A stretch of 64,000 bases of DNA from DASXHD01 sp038239005 (GCA_038239005.1 JBBSFE010000012.1:1-64000); one strand, 5' to 3'; shown: positions 43,316 to 52,680, counted from the first letter of the stretch. Made by a program: numbers and translations. The notes: generated by a model not told the origin, from the sequence alone.

Positions 43316-44740
43316 ATGCGCGCTCAGAACTCTTTCTCGCTCATTCTCTTCATTGCCTGCTCCTGCACCCAAGCCGAATCGGTTCACGTGCAGCAGGCGT
43401 CTGCCGTGCCCAACGAGACCGCGCAAGCGATCGAGCCGCAGCACGAGGGGAGGGCGAAGACGCCAGAGCCGAAGCGCGACGAGCTCCTCGAGTGGGTTCG
43501 CGGAAAGCTTCCGCAAGGCGGCGCGGCCGAACGCGATGCTCGAGGCGCGCTCGTCGTCACGCACGAGGCTGGCGCGAAGGACACCATCTATACGGTGGCG
43601 AAGGCCTACCTCGATTTGACATCCGTGTATCTTGCAAGCGATCTCGCGACGGCCATCGGCAAGCAAAACGGAATGGTCATCGCCAACAAGAAGGTGACGA
43701 TTCCGAGCGTGCTCGCGGCGCCCTACAAATCACCCGACGAAGAACGCCTCGCGTGGCCCGACGAAGATCACGGAGGCCTCCGCATGATCTATCTCGGCGG
43801 CCGCGATACGGTCGGCCCGTGGGAGACGACGCTCGATCGCATGAAGGCGCGCGGCATGAACGGCGTCATCCTCGACGGAAAAGCCTACATGGGCGACGTC
43901 ACGTATCCGTCGAAGGTCGACGTCGCCGTCAAGACCGGCGCAACCAACGGCGCGCCCATCGGGGACCTCGCGCGCACGATTCGATTCGCGCATCAGCGTG
44001 GCGTCCGCGTGTCGATGCGCATCTCGTGCTTCCACGATCCGTGGTCGGCGGTGAAAGCGCCCGAGCTCTCCGTGAAGGGTACCTGGGGCGGCGCCTATCC
44101 GATCGGCTGGCTCGACCCAGGCGACGAGAAAGCACAAAAATACATTTTCGATTTGATGGAAGAAGTCATCGCTCTTGGCGCCGACGAGATCAACCTCGAC
44201 TACGTGCGCTACCCGGTTCAAGGCGGTCTCGGCAACGCGGACTTCCATCTCAAAGATTCGGGGCGCACGCGCGTCGGCGTCATCACCGAATTCGCGAAGA
44301 AGGCTCACGCGATCACGCAAGCGCACAAGATCCCGCTCTCGCTCGACATCTTCGGCGTCACCGCGACGGGCACGCGCCAAGACGTCGAAGCGCTCGGGCA
44401 AGACATCGCTCTCCTCAGCCCGAACGCCGAAGCGCTCATGCCGATGGTGTATCCTTCACACTATGACAAGGGCTATTACGGTTGGGCCGAGCCGGGCAAT
44501 CACCCCGAGATTGTCGCCATCGGGACCAAGGCTGCCGTCGAGAAAGCGGTGACTGGCAAGGCGGTCATCCGCCCGTGGCTCCAAGCGTTCATGTGGCGGT
44601 CGCCCGAATATGGGCCGAAATACCTCGCGCAAGAGACGATCGAAGCCAAAAAAGGCGGCGGCGTGGGCTACGCAATGTGGAACCCGGGCGGTTATTACGG
44701 CGACGCGTGGACCGCGGTTCCGCCGGTAGCCAAGCAGTAG
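43316..44740 (+). CDS. DUF4015 putative glycoside hydrolase lipoprotein
   Basis: This 474-aa protein has a signal with Cys in LFIACSC (lipobox-like), a Glu/Lys/Pro linker and a LysM-like segment (DTIYTVAKAYL...IGKQNGM). The (beta/alpha)8-type hydrolase domain from about residue 160 shows GMNGVILDGKAYMGDV, RGVRVSMRISCFHDPW, INLDYVRYPVQGG, LSLDIFGVTATG, PMVYPSHYDKGYYG and GYAMWNPGG. These are family signatures of DUF4015, annotated as a putative glycosyl hydrolase; the substrate is unknown, and cell-wall sugars are an inference. Complete reading frame. Confidence 0.82.
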   Translation: MRAQNSFSLILFIACSCTQAESVHVQQASAVPNETAQAIEPQHEGRAKTPEPKRDELLEWVRGKLPQGGAAERDARGALVVTHEAGAKDTIYTVAKAYLDLTSVYLASDLATAIGKQNGMVIANKKVTIPSVLAAPYKSPDEERLAWPDEDHGGLRMIYLGGRDTVGPWETTLDRMKARGMNGVILDGKAYMGDVTYPSKVDVAVKTGATNGAPIGDLARTIRFAHQRGVRVSMRISCFHDPWSAVKAPELSVKGTWGGAYPIGWLDPGDEKAQKYIFDLMEEVIALGADEINLDYVRYPVQGGLGNADFHLKDSGRTRVGVITEFAKKAHAITQAHKIPLSLDIFGVTATGTRQDVEALGQDIALLSPNAEALMPMVYPSHYDKGYYGWAEPGNHPEIVAIGTKAAVEKAVTGKAVIRPWLQAFMWRSPEYGPKYLAQETIEAKKGGGVGYAMWNPGGYYGDAWTAVPPVAKQ

Positions 44741-44781
44741 CTGGTTGAAGGATGTTCGGGTCCTGACACAACGCTGACGAT

Positions 44782-44802
44782 CGGTTGGATACGTTCCAAC
44801 CG
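44782..44802. promoter_or_regulatory. Perfect palindrome touching the desaturase start codon
   Basis: CGGTTGGA (44782-44789), a five-base centre TACGT, then TCCAACCG (44795-44802). The right arm ends at the first base of the GTG start (44802). It is a good candidate operator for a repressor controlling the desaturase, analogous in position to fatty-acid-responsive sites, though the motif is not one I can name. Confidence 0.65.
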
Positions 44803-45704
44803 TGGTGAAGTCCCCCGTTCTCTCTATTTTGACGCCCGAGGACCGCAAGGTCTCGTGGCGCTCGATGCCCTTCTTCATCGTGCATGCGATCGCCATTGCC
44901 GGCGTCGTCTGGCTTGGTTGGTCGTGGTGGGGTCTCGCGCTCGCCATCGCGCTCTATTACGTGCGCATGTTCGGCGTGACGGGCGGGTACCACCGCTACT
45001 TCTCGCATCGCTCGTATCGCACGTCGCGGCCGATGCAGTTCGTGCTCGCGCTCCTGGCGACGTCGAGCGCGCAAAAGGGTGTCATCTGGTGGGCGGCGCA
45101 TCACCGCACGCATCACAAGCAATCCGATCTCGAGGGCGACATTCACTCGACGAAGATCGACGGCTTCTGGTGGAGCCACGTCGGCTGGATTCTCTCGACA
45201 AAATACGAAGCGACCGACGAGGCGAAGGTCAAAGACCTCATGAAGTTCCCCGAGCTTCGCTGGCTCGACAAGTGGTTCCTCGTTCCGCCGTTCGCGCTCG
45301 GCTTGGGTATGTGGCTCGTCGGCGGATGGTGGGGGGTTACGTGGTTCCTCGTGTCGACGTGCTTGCTCTGGCACGGCACGTTCACGATCAACTCGCTCAC
45401 GCACGTGATCGGCTCACGCCGCTACGAGACGACCGACAACAGCCGCAACCATCTTCTCCTCGCGCTCATCACGATGGGCGAGGGCTGGCACAACAACCAC
45501 CACTACTACCAGCGCTCCACGCGCCAGGGTTTCTTCTGGTGGGAGATCGACCTCACGTACTACGTGCTCCGCGCGCTCTCCGCAGTCGGGCTCGTCTGGG
45601 ATCTCCACGAGCCGCCGCAAAAGATCCGCGATGCGCACCTTGCTCCGGCTCCTGCGGTCACCGAGCCCGCGGCCGCAATTCTCGAGCTCGACCCCGCAGA
45701 ATAG
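44802..45704 (+). CDS. Acyl-CoA desaturase (delta-9 type)
   Basis: This 300-aa integral-membrane desaturase has the three His boxes HRYFSH (64-69), HHRTHH (100-105) and HNNHH (230-234) that hold the diiron centre, with four hydrophobic segments (around 25-55, 75-95, 160-190). It introduces a cis double bond into long saturated acyl-CoA or phospholipid acyl chains and so tunes membrane fluidity. The start GTG could be the first or second of two adjacent GTGs. The C-terminal 40 residues are Pro/Ala-rich and not conserved. Regulation via the start-site palindrome is likely. Confidence 0.9.
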   Translation: MVKSPVLSILTPEDRKVSWRSMPFFIVHAIAIAGVVWLGWSWWGLALAIALYYVRMFGVTGGYHRYFSHRSYRTSRPMQFVLALLATSSAQKGVIWWAAHHRTHHKQSDLEGDIHSTKIDGFWWSHVGWILSTKYEATDEAKVKDLMKFPELRWLDKWFLVPPFALGLGMWLVGGWWGVTWFLVSTCLLWHGTFTINSLTHVIGSRRYETTDNSRNHLLLALITMGEGWHNNHHYYQRSTRQGFFWWEIDLTYYVLRALSAVGLVWDLHEPPQKIRDAHLAPAPAVTEPAAAILELDPAE

Positions 45705-45721
45705 GCGTCAAGAGCGACCGG

Positions 45722-46020
45722 TCAGCGCACGCGGCGTTCTTTGAGAGCGCACACTTTTGCGAGAGCGCTGATCCCTCGCCGTCTTGCTGTCCGATAGAGG
45801 TCGCTCGCCAACAGGAAAGCGTCTTGCGCGGCGTCGTCCCGAAACCCCTGAAGCACCTCTTGTACAATCGGCAGCGCGGTGGCCACGTCATCGAAGGGCA
45901 CGTGACGCGTGAGATCGAGTGGGGCGCGCCTCCCAAAGGCCGGAGCCGGCGAGCGTCAAGATAGATCACGTGCTCCACCACGACAACCCGATCGAGCTCG
46001 TATATCGTCGCGCGTCCCAT
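45722..46020 (-). pseudogene. Probable small gene interrupted by a frameshift
   Basis: A minus-strand frame from ATG at 46020 reads MGRATIYELDRVVVVEHVIYLDAR and then loses sense at about 45937. One base over, the same strand continues smoothly (PLDLTRHVPFDDVATALPIVQ and a helical tail ending CALKERRVR) to TGA at 45722. Joined, it gives a coherent protein of about 98 residues. The region would otherwise be a 314-base gap. Its ATG overlaps that of the divergent 46019 gene as CATG, which leaves no promoter space and weakens the case. Confidence 0.4.
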
Positions 46021-46876
46021 GAGCACGATCACACGACCCGACGAAGAGACGACGCACGTTTCGATTCCGCTCGCCGATGCGGGCTCCGAAAAAGCGCTCG
46101 GTGCGGCGCTCGACGAGCTTTTGCGGACGACGAAAAATCTCGGGAAGCTCGTCAAGAAAGCGCCGTTTTTGGTGACGACGTTCGAGCTCCCGAAAAAGAA
46201 GACACTCGACGAGCGCGCGTTCTTCGAGCGGTGCGTGAAGTTTCCGAAGCTCCACGCCAAGATGGTCAAGTACACGCAAAGCGTGAACAGCCGGAAGCAC
46301 GTCGTGAAGGGGCTCGAGGGCGATCTCTGTCACGACGAAGAACATCCCGCGGGTTGCTACGCGATCGTGCCGCTCGCTTTGAAGGACAAGCGCTACATCG
46401 ACCCGCTCATCGAGCACATGCTCGGTTGGGACATGGACTACGAGACGTTCCACGCCTCGCTCATCGACGAGCTCTTGAAGCTCTACGGAATTTGCGACGA
46501 GACGCTGCGGCTCCTTGCGTATCGCGCCGTCGATGGCGGCGGCCAAGACGGCCCGCAGAACCTCGCCGTCGCCTCCGCGCGGCGCGGTCTGAAGAAAAAA
46601 CTCGAAGCACCCGGCGCCATCGAAGCGTTCGCGAAGCTCATCGCCAAACAATCGAAGCGCGTGCCTGGCGAGGGAAAGCTCGGCGATGGGCCTCGCCACT
46701 ACCTCGAGATCTACGTGGCCAACGCCGCCGAAGCGCTCTTCAGCGGCGACGGCTCCAAGCTCGAGCGATTCCTCGACGTGTTCCGCAAACGCAAAGTCAA
46801 TTTCGAGGACGTCGACATGAGCCAGCCCCAACCGAAATACGGCAGCCCAAACGTTTGGAACGCAAAGCGCTGGTGA
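46019..46876 (+). CDS. Unknown soluble protein (285 aa)
   Basis: The mostly helical protein has no signal peptide or membrane segment. Visible segments include EKALGAALDELLRTTKNLGKL, AFFERCVKFPKLHAKMVKY, DEEHPAGCYAIVPLALKDKRYID, a glycine-rich GGGQDGPQN and a C-terminal KYGSPNVWN. The His/Cys in CHDEEHPAGC could bind metal but no motif is recognised. It is a stand-alone gene between the desaturase and ligA. I cannot assign a family. Confidence 0.65.
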   Translation: MSTITRPDEETTHVSIPLADAGSEKALGAALDELLRTTKNLGKLVKKAPFLVTTFELPKKKTLDERAFFERCVKFPKLHAKMVKYTQSVNSRKHVVKGLEGDLCHDEEHPAGCYAIVPLALKDKRYIDPLIEHMLGWDMDYETFHASLIDELLKLYGICDETLRLLAYRAVDGGGQDGPQNLAVASARRGLKKKLEAPGAIEAFAKLIAKQSKRVPGEGKLGDGPRHYLEIYVANAAEALFSGDGSKLERFLDVFRKRKVNFEDVDMSQPQPKYGSPNVWNAKRW

Positions 46877-46939
46877 CGACGTAAAACTCGCTCGCGGTGT
46901 ACATTCGAACGCAGCGAAGGCTCTCCGTTGATTGCCGGG

Positions 46940-48874
46940 TCAGGTGCCGCCGACGATAACGAGAAACGCGGCCTCGTCGATGCATTGCGTACCGTATTTG
47001 CGCGCCTTTTCCGCTTTGCTCGAGCCCGAGCTTGGGTCGGCCATGATGAGGTAGTTGAGCTCTTTCGTAACGCCCGACAGAACGGTGCCGCCCTTCGCCT
47101 CGACCATGCCTTCGTATTCTTTGCGCGGTCGTGAGAGCGCGCCCGTGAAGCAAAACGTTTTTCCGGAAAGTGCGCCACCCGCGCTCGGCGCGACGGGCAC
47201 GACGCCGACCTTCAAGAGTCGCGCGATCTCGGCTTTGCGCGCGGTGAGGCCGGCCGCCACGCTCTTCGCGCGGATGGCGCCCATGCCTTTGAGCTTGGCG
47301 AGCTCGTCGGCGCTCGCGGCTTGCACCTTCTCGAGCGTGTCGTAGCCGGAGCTCACGATGAGCTTCGCGGTCTCGAGGGCGAACTCGTCGATGCCGAGCG
47401 ATGCGAGAAACACCGGAAGCGTAAGAGGGAGCTTCGCGTGCAAATTGTCGAGCACCTTCTTGCCGATGATGGCGCCGCGGCGCTCGAGCTTGGCGATGTC
47501 GTCGACCTTGAGCTTGTAGAGATCGGCGGGCTCGTGAACGAGCTTCGCCTCGACGAGCTGCGCGATGATCTTCTCGCCCCACTCGTGGATGTCTTGCACG
47601 CCGACCCAGCGCTGGATGCGACCTTCGACGAGCGCGCGGCACTCGAGGTTGGTGCACACGAGGTACTCGCCGCGGCGCGTGAGCCCTTCCTTGCAGACTG
47701 CACACTTCGTCGGCGTGGGCGCGCGCTTGCCGTGCTTGACGACGACTTCTTCGAGGTGCGGGATGACGTCGTTGCGGCGCGAGACGAGCACTTCATCACC
47801 GATGGCGATATCGAGACGCTCGACGTTCGAGACGTTGTGCAGCACGACCGACTGCACGATGGCGCCGACGAGCTCGACGGGCGCGACCGTCGCGATGGGC
47901 GTGACGCGGCCCGTCGGGCCTGTGTCCCATTGGATGTCGAGCACCGTGCTGATCTTCGCCATCGAAGGGAATTTGTAGGCGATCGCGCCGCGGGGCCGGC
48001 CGCCGAGCTCGCCGAGGAGGTTCTCGGAGCGAACATCGTTGGCGCGTACGACGAGGCCGTCGATCTCGTAGTCGAGCGCGGCGCGTTTCTTTTTGGCGTA
48101 CTCGCTTTGAACTTTCAGGACGCCCGCGAGATCGGTGACGGCGAACGTCGGCACGATGAGACCGAAGCTCTCGAGGCGTTCGAATTTTTCTTTCTCGGTC
48201 TTGAACTCGACGTCGCCTTCGATGTCGTAAAACATGACCGAGAGAAACTCGCAGCCTTGGCCGTCGTAGCGCTTCGACGTGCCGGCGGCCTTGTTGCGCG
48301 GTGGGCTGTCGTAGCCGGGGAAGCCGCGCTTCATGTCGGAGAGCTTGAGGATGATTTCGCCGCGAATGGAGACGTCGATCGGCTCGGGCAATTTCGCGGG
48401 CACGCCTTGCATGCGCTTCGCGTTCGGCGTGATGAGCTCGCCGATTTGGCCGTCGCCACGCGTGATCGCACTGACGAGCTTTCCTTTTTCGTAGTTCACC
48501 GCGAGCGAGAGACCATCGAGCTTCTCGGTGACGAGGAGGTTCTTCGAGATCGGCGGCAGCTTGCTCTCTTGTCCGAGCTTTTCGCAGAGCGCGGCCCACG
48601 CGCGAAATTCTTCTTCGCTCACGACCTTGTTGAGCGAGCCCATCGGGATCGCGTGGCGCGCTTTTTCCCACTGCGTGACGACCTCGCCCTTGACGGGCGC
48701 CCCGACCGTTTTGAAAATCTCGTGCTCGGGATCGAGCGTGCGAAGCTCGTCTTCGAGTTGGTCATACGCCGCGTCGGAGACGAGCGGCTGGTCGTTGTAG
48801 TACGCGTTCTTGTACTGACGCAGCAGCTTCTCGAGCTCCGCGATGCGTGCCTTCGGCGATGTCTTCGTGGCCAT
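46940..48874 (-). CDS. ligA: NAD+-dependent DNA ligase
   Basis: The 644-aa protein has the Ia domain (YYNDQPLVSDAAYDQLEDEL), the adenylation lysine Lys118 in TEKLDGLS, SVRGE-like SIRGEI, GLVVRANDV and YKFPS, an OB-fold with PVELVGA and VSRRNDVIPH, a four-Cys zinc finger (CAVCKEG...CTNLEC), HhH repeats and a C-terminal BRCT domain (LSGKTFCFTGAL). It seals nicks during replication and repair. It is somewhat short relative to 670-aa enzymes, mainly in linkers. Confidence 0.95.
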   Translation of the reverse strand: MATKTSPKARIAELEKLLRQYKNAYYNDQPLVSDAAYDQLEDELRTLDPEHEIFKTVGAPVKGEVVTQWEKARHAIPMGSLNKVVSEEEFRAWAALCEKLGQESKLPPISKNLLVTEKLDGLSLAVNYEKGKLVSAITRGDGQIGELITPNAKRMQGVPAKLPEPIDVSIRGEIILKLSDMKRGFPGYDSPPRNKAAGTSKRYDGQGCEFLSVMFYDIEGDVEFKTEKEKFERLESFGLIVPTFAVTDLAGVLKVQSEYAKKKRAALDYEIDGLVVRANDVRSENLLGELGGRPRGAIAYKFPSMAKISTVLDIQWDTGPTGRVTPIATVAPVELVGAIVQSVVLHNVSNVERLDIAIGDEVLVSRRNDVIPHLEEVVVKHGKRAPTPTKCAVCKEGLTRRGEYLVCTNLECRALVEGRIQRWVGVQDIHEWGEKIIAQLVEAKLVHEPADLYKLKVDDIAKLERRGAIIGKKVLDNLHAKLPLTLPVFLASLGIDEFALETAKLIVSSGYDTLEKVQAASADELAKLKGMGAIRAKSVAAGLTARKAEIARLLKVGVVPVAPSAGGALSGKTFCFTGALSRPRKEYEGMVEAKGGTVLSGVTKELNYLIMADPSSGSSKAEKARKYGTQCIDEAAFLVIVGGT

Positions 48875-48886
48875 GGGCGGCCGATG

Positions 48887-49297
48887 TTAGCGGGATTTAT
48901 GGAAGCCGAGGAGCCACGCGATCGACGCTGCAATCGTAGGGAGAACGACGAAGATTTGCAGGGCGACGAACACGCCGTCGTTGGCGGCGTGACCTTGGAC
49001 GTCGATGCCTTTGACGAAGAGCGTCGCCTTCACGGCGGTGATGAGCCAGTTCGCGTAGGACGAAACGATGAACACGATGGCGAGGCGGCGCTTGCCAACC
49101 TCACCATACGAAAGCATCGGTAGCGTCCAGCCGAGCACACCCAGAAGGAACGTGCCCATGAGCGCGTTGAGGTGCGACGCGAGCGCCGCGCCGCCGTCAG
49201 CGTGGATGTGTCCCGTCATGGCTGCTGCGGCGTAGATGCCGGTCAGCAGCGCGATCAACGTCAAGCACGCAGCAGAGAATCCGAGCGTGCGCTCCAT
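48887..49297 (-). CDS. Four-helix membrane protein, hydroxylaminobenzene-mutase-like
   Basis: This 136-aa protein has four hydrophobic segments (LTLIALLTGIYAAA, ALMGTFLLGVLGWTLPML, RLAIVFIVSSYANWLITAV, LQIFVVLPTIAASIAWLL). The first loop HIHADGGAALASHLNALMGTFLLG, with ASHLNALM and the later YANWL, resembles the HabA/HabB hydroxylaminobenzene mutase family. The assignment is by resemblance only. It sits 12 bases upstream of ligA on the same strand and downstream of the knottin-like gene. Confidence 0.55.
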   Translation of the reverse strand: MERTLGFSAACLTLIALLTGIYAAAAMTGHIHADGGAALASHLNALMGTFLLGVLGWTLPMLSYGEVGKRRLAIVFIVSSYANWLITAVKATLFVKGIDVQGHAANDGVFVALQIFVVLPTIAASIAWLLGFHKSR

Positions 49298-49312
49298 TGT
49301 CGAACGGCGTGG

Positions 49313-49498
49313 CTACTTGCAGTTGCCGTGCACGCACGAACCGGAGCAGCAGTTCCGGTCGACGCTGCACGAGCGACCGGGATCGCTGCAGAGAGGAACG
49401 GGCTTGTTCGGATCGGGCTCGTCAGCGCGAGCGGTGGTCGCGCCGATGCAAAGAGCAACGAGGGCAAGAGACAGCACGAACTGGATGGTGCGCTTCAT
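49313..49498 (-). CDS. Secreted six-cysteine knottin-like miniprotein
   Basis: This is a 61-aa precursor with a Sec signal (MKRTIQFVLSLALVALCIGA, probable cut after TARA at about 25). The mature part of about 36 residues has Cys at 37, 44, 50, 51, 55 and 60: C-x6-C-x5-CC-x3-C-x4-C. This is the inhibitor-cystine-knot framework (C-C-CC-C-C) seen in omega-conotoxins, with a CCSGSC core close to their CCTGSC. It has no other recognisable domain. It is convergent with nothing: it lies 15 bases upstream of the four-helix protein on the same strand and faces the large ATPase gene. A disulphide-stabilised extracellular effector or inhibitor is inferred. Confidence 0.7.
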   Translation of the reverse strand: MKRTIQFVLSLALVALCIGATTARADEPDPNKPVPLCSDPGRSCSVDRNCCSGSCVHGNCK

Positions 49499-49545
49499 GT
49501 CTCAACGATACATCCGAAAGTGAGTTTCGCGTAGACTTGTAGATC

Positions 49546-52500
49546 ATGATCGCGTCCGATCCTTTCGTCGGCCGCGATCGCGAGGTCGAAATCGTCGAGC
49601 GATACCTCGACGACGCCCGACTGCGCATGGGTCGCGTCGTGCTCGTGTCAGGTGAAGCTGGCATCGGCAAGACGCGCCTCGCCGACGAGCTCGGGCGACG
49701 CGCCGAGGCCGCCGGTTGGGTGACCGCATGGGGTCGCTCGTGGGAAGGCGAGGGAACGCCCGCGTACTGGCCTTGGCTTCAAGCGCTGCGTTCGCTGCGA
49801 ACCAAGGCGCCGGCGCGTTTTGACGAAGCGCTCGCGACAACGCCGGAGCTTTCAGTGCTCCTCACGCCGAACCGGGACGCGCAACCGGCCGATCCAGAGC
49901 AAGCGCGCTTTCGTTTGTTCGATGCCGTGGGGCAGCTTGCTCGAAGCGTGTCCGATGACGCGCCGCTGCTGCTCGTGCTCGACGACTTGCACGCAGCGGA
50001 TCTCGCATCGCTCCTCATGCTTCGCTTTGTCGCACGCGATCTCCATGGCGCGCGCATCGTCATCATCGGTACGACGCGCGACGCAACGTTCGGCGCCGAC
50101 GACGCGGTATCGAACGTGCTCGCGAAGGTCGCGCGAGAGGCAGCGCATGTTCCGCTCGGGCGACTCGGGCGCGACGATCTCTTGCGATGGGTGAATGCGT
50201 CGGCGCCGAATCTCGCGTCGAAGGTCGACGTTGTGTTCTCGACGTCCGAAGGAAACCCGCTCTACGTGCACGAGCTTTGTGCGGCGGCGCAGAAATATCC
50301 CGATGCGCCGATCACGGCGCAAATGCCCCTTGGAATTCGTGAAGCCATTCGTGGTCACCTCGGCGCGCTTTCGGAGGCTGCGCTCCACCTGCTCGAGACG
50401 GCCGCGGTGATCGGGCGAGACTTTTCGGTCGTCACGCTCGAGAGCATCGCGCCGGGCAAAGACGCGCGCGCGCACGTCGCAGCGTCGGTGCTCGCAGGTG
50501 TCGTCGCCGACATCGGTGAAAATCGCATGCGCTTCTCACACGTGCTCTTGCGCGACGAGCTCTACGTGCGTGCAGGACCACGACGCGGCGATGTGCATTG
50601 CGCGCTTGCGTCGCTCATGGCCTCGCAACCCGCGGTCGCTGCGCAACATTGGATCCTCGGCGCGCGCGCCGACAACGCAGAGACGGTCGCACACGCAGTG
50701 CTCATCGCGATGCGTGACGATCGCGCGCGCTACGCATTCGAAGATGCAGCCGAGCTGGGCGAGCGAGCGATCGCCGTCACCGAGCCGCACCTCGGACATC
50801 GCGATCGCGGCTCCATGTGGCTCGCCATCGCCGAAGCGTGGACGCTCGCAGGAAACGCGGATCGCGCACAAAAAGCGTGCTCCCGTGCGATCAACAGCGC
50901 GGAGCAATCGGACGACGGAGAGCTTCTCGCACGCGCGGCGCTCGTCGCCGCGGACGAGCTCACGATGAATCGTCGCGAGCCCATCATCGCGCTCTTGAAG
51001 CGCGCGAACGCCGCACTCGACGCGCGCGACTCACCGGTGCGCGTGGAGCTCATGTCGCGCCTTGCTGCGTCGCTCGCTCCGCCCCTTCCGCAGGAGCGAG
51101 AAGAGATTGCGCTCTGGCGCGCCGAGAGCATTGCGATGGCGCGCAGGCTCGGTGACGAGCAGACGCTCTTCGCGGCTCTCCGATTCAGCACCGTGGCGTT
51201 TCCCGAATCCGTCGCGGCCGAAGAGCGTTTGCGAGTGAACAGCGAATCGATCGCGCTCGCGACGAAGCTCGGTCGCGTTTCACAAGTTGCGCAGATGCTC
51301 GCACCACAAGTCGCGTGGCACCTCGAGCTGGGCGATGCCGCCTCTGCTGCGCGCGAAGCCGACAACGCCGAAGAGCTTTTGTCGCGCCTCCCTCAACCGC
51401 ACTACCGTTGGCGGGTGCCGCTGATGCGGTCGATGCTCGCATCGCTCGCGGGTCGTTTTGCCGAGGCCGATGCGCAAAGTCGCGCGGCGTTGAAAATCGC
51501 CCGAGACCATGGTGTGCACGAAGCGATGGTCATGTTCTCGGTGCAGCGTTTCGCTTCCGGTTTCGTGCGCGGGGACGGCGACGGTCTCGCCGAGTTCGAC
51601 GAGCTGACGTCGACCGCGCTTGCGCCCAACCCGCTCACCGCGATGTTTCGCGCGCTACCCGATGCGCTCCTTGGTCGCACGGAAGGCGCACGCGCCGCGC
51701 TCGACAAAGCGCGCGCCTCCGACACGAATGCGATTCCCGGCGTGTTTGCCCTCGCATGGGCGTGTGCCCACGCCGGCATCACCGAGCACGCGCAATTTTT
51801 CTACGACACCGTGGCGGCGCGACACGCGCGCGACAACATGCTCTTCGGGCCTGGCGCGGTCGTCACGATGGGTCCGAAGGAGCTCCTCCTCGGCCGCCTC
51901 GCGGCGATGTTCGGAGAGCACCAACGAGCGATCGCGCACTTCGAGAGAGCGCACGCGTTTGCGCGTCGCATCCAATCGCCGCCATTCATCGCTCACGCGG
52001 AGCTAGGTCTCGCGCAATCGCTCGAGAAGGAGAGCGCGGCCAAGGCGCGGCCACATGCCGATGCGGCGCTCGCAATTGCGAACGAGCTCGGCATGCGCCT
52101 CGTGGGAGAGCGAGCGAGCGCGATCGTTTCGGCATCGCGCGCGCCTGCCGCTGCACGCGCGGAGCCCACGCGACTCACACTCGAGCACGCCGGCGAGATG
52201 TGGACGCTCGCATCGCCCGCCGCCACGGTGCTCCTCAAGGATGCCAAAGGCCTCGCCTACCTCGATGCGCTCGTTCGCGCACCGCATCGCGAGATCCACG
52301 CACTCGAGCTCGCGGGCGCCGACGATCTCGGGGACGCAGGTCCGATGATCGACGACCGCGCGAAGCAAGCGTATCGCGCACGTGTCGAATCGATGCGCGT
52401 CGCCATCGACGAAGCGACACGGAACGGCGACACCGGCCGCGCAACACAAGCACGCGAAGAGCTCGACGCCATCGCCGCAGAGCTCGCCCGCGCCGTGGGC

Positions 52501-52680
52501 CTCGGAGGCCGCGTGCGCCGCTCGGGTTCGGCCGCCGAGCGCGCGCGCATCAACGTGCAGCGCCGCCTCCGCGACGTCATCAAACGCGTTCAGGAGCAAA
52601 ATGAATCTCTCGGCCGCCACCTCGAATCGAGCGTGAAAACAGGCCTTTTCTGCGTGTACGCGCCCACTTTGCTCGATTGA
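49546..52680 (+). CDS. Large AAA/TPR ATPase of the LuxR-like (MalT/AAA_16) type without HTH
   Basis: This 1044-aa protein has a STAND/AAA_16 ATPase module at the N-terminus: FVGRDREVE, Walker A GEAGIGKT (36-43) and Walker B LLLVLDDLHAAD. A long helical TPR-like region (about 370-870) follows. The final 150 residues (HAGEMWTLASPAATVLLKDAKGL, then a coiled segment AYRARVESMRVAIDEA and RARINVQRRLRDVIKRVQ) are of a kind that occurs at the ends of such ATPases, but there is no LuxR HTH or kinase. It may be a signal-responsive scaffold. Its output is unknown. Confidence 0.8.
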   Translation: MIASDPFVGRDREVEIVERYLDDARLRMGRVVLVSGEAGIGKTRLADELGRRAEAAGWVTAWGRSWEGEGTPAYWPWLQALRSLRTKAPARFDEALATTPELSVLLTPNRDAQPADPEQARFRLFDAVGQLARSVSDDAPLLLVLDDLHAADLASLLMLRFVARDLHGARIVIIGTTRDATFGADDAVSNVLAKVAREAAHVPLGRLGRDDLLRWVNASAPNLASKVDVVFSTSEGNPLYVHELCAAAQKYPDAPITAQMPLGIREAIRGHLGALSEAALHLLETAAVIGRDFSVVTLESIAPGKDARAHVAASVLAGVVADIGENRMRFSHVLLRDELYVRAGPRRGDVHCALASLMASQPAVAAQHWILGARADNAETVAHAVLIAMRDDRARYAFEDAAELGERAIAVTEPHLGHRDRGSMWLAIAEAWTLAGNADRAQKACSRAINSAEQSDDGELLARAALVAADELTMNRREPIIALLKRANAALDARDSPVRVELMSRLAASLAPPLPQEREEIALWRAESIAMARRLGDEQTLFAALRFSTVAFPESVAAEERLRVNSESIALATKLGRVSQVAQMLAPQVAWHLELGDAASAAREADNAEELLSRLPQPHYRWRVPLMRSMLASLAGRFAEADAQSRAALKIARDHGVHEAMVMFSVQRFASGFVRGDGDGLAEFDELTSTALAPNPLTAMFRALPDALLGRTEGARAALDKARASDTNAIPGVFALAWACAHAGITEHAQFFYDTVAARHARDNMLFGPGAVVTMGPKELLLGRLAAMFGEHQRAIAHFERAHAFARRIQSPPFIAHAELGLAQSLEKESAAKARPHADAALAIANELGMRLVGERASAIVSASRAPAAARAEPTRLTLEHAGEMWTLASPAATVLLKDAKGLAYLDALVRAPHREIHALELAGADDLGDAGPMIDDRAKQAYRARVESMRVAIDEATRNGDTGRATQAREELDAIAAELARAVGLGGRVRRSGSAAERARINVQRRLRDVIKRVQEQNESLGRHLESSVKTGLFCVYAPTLLD

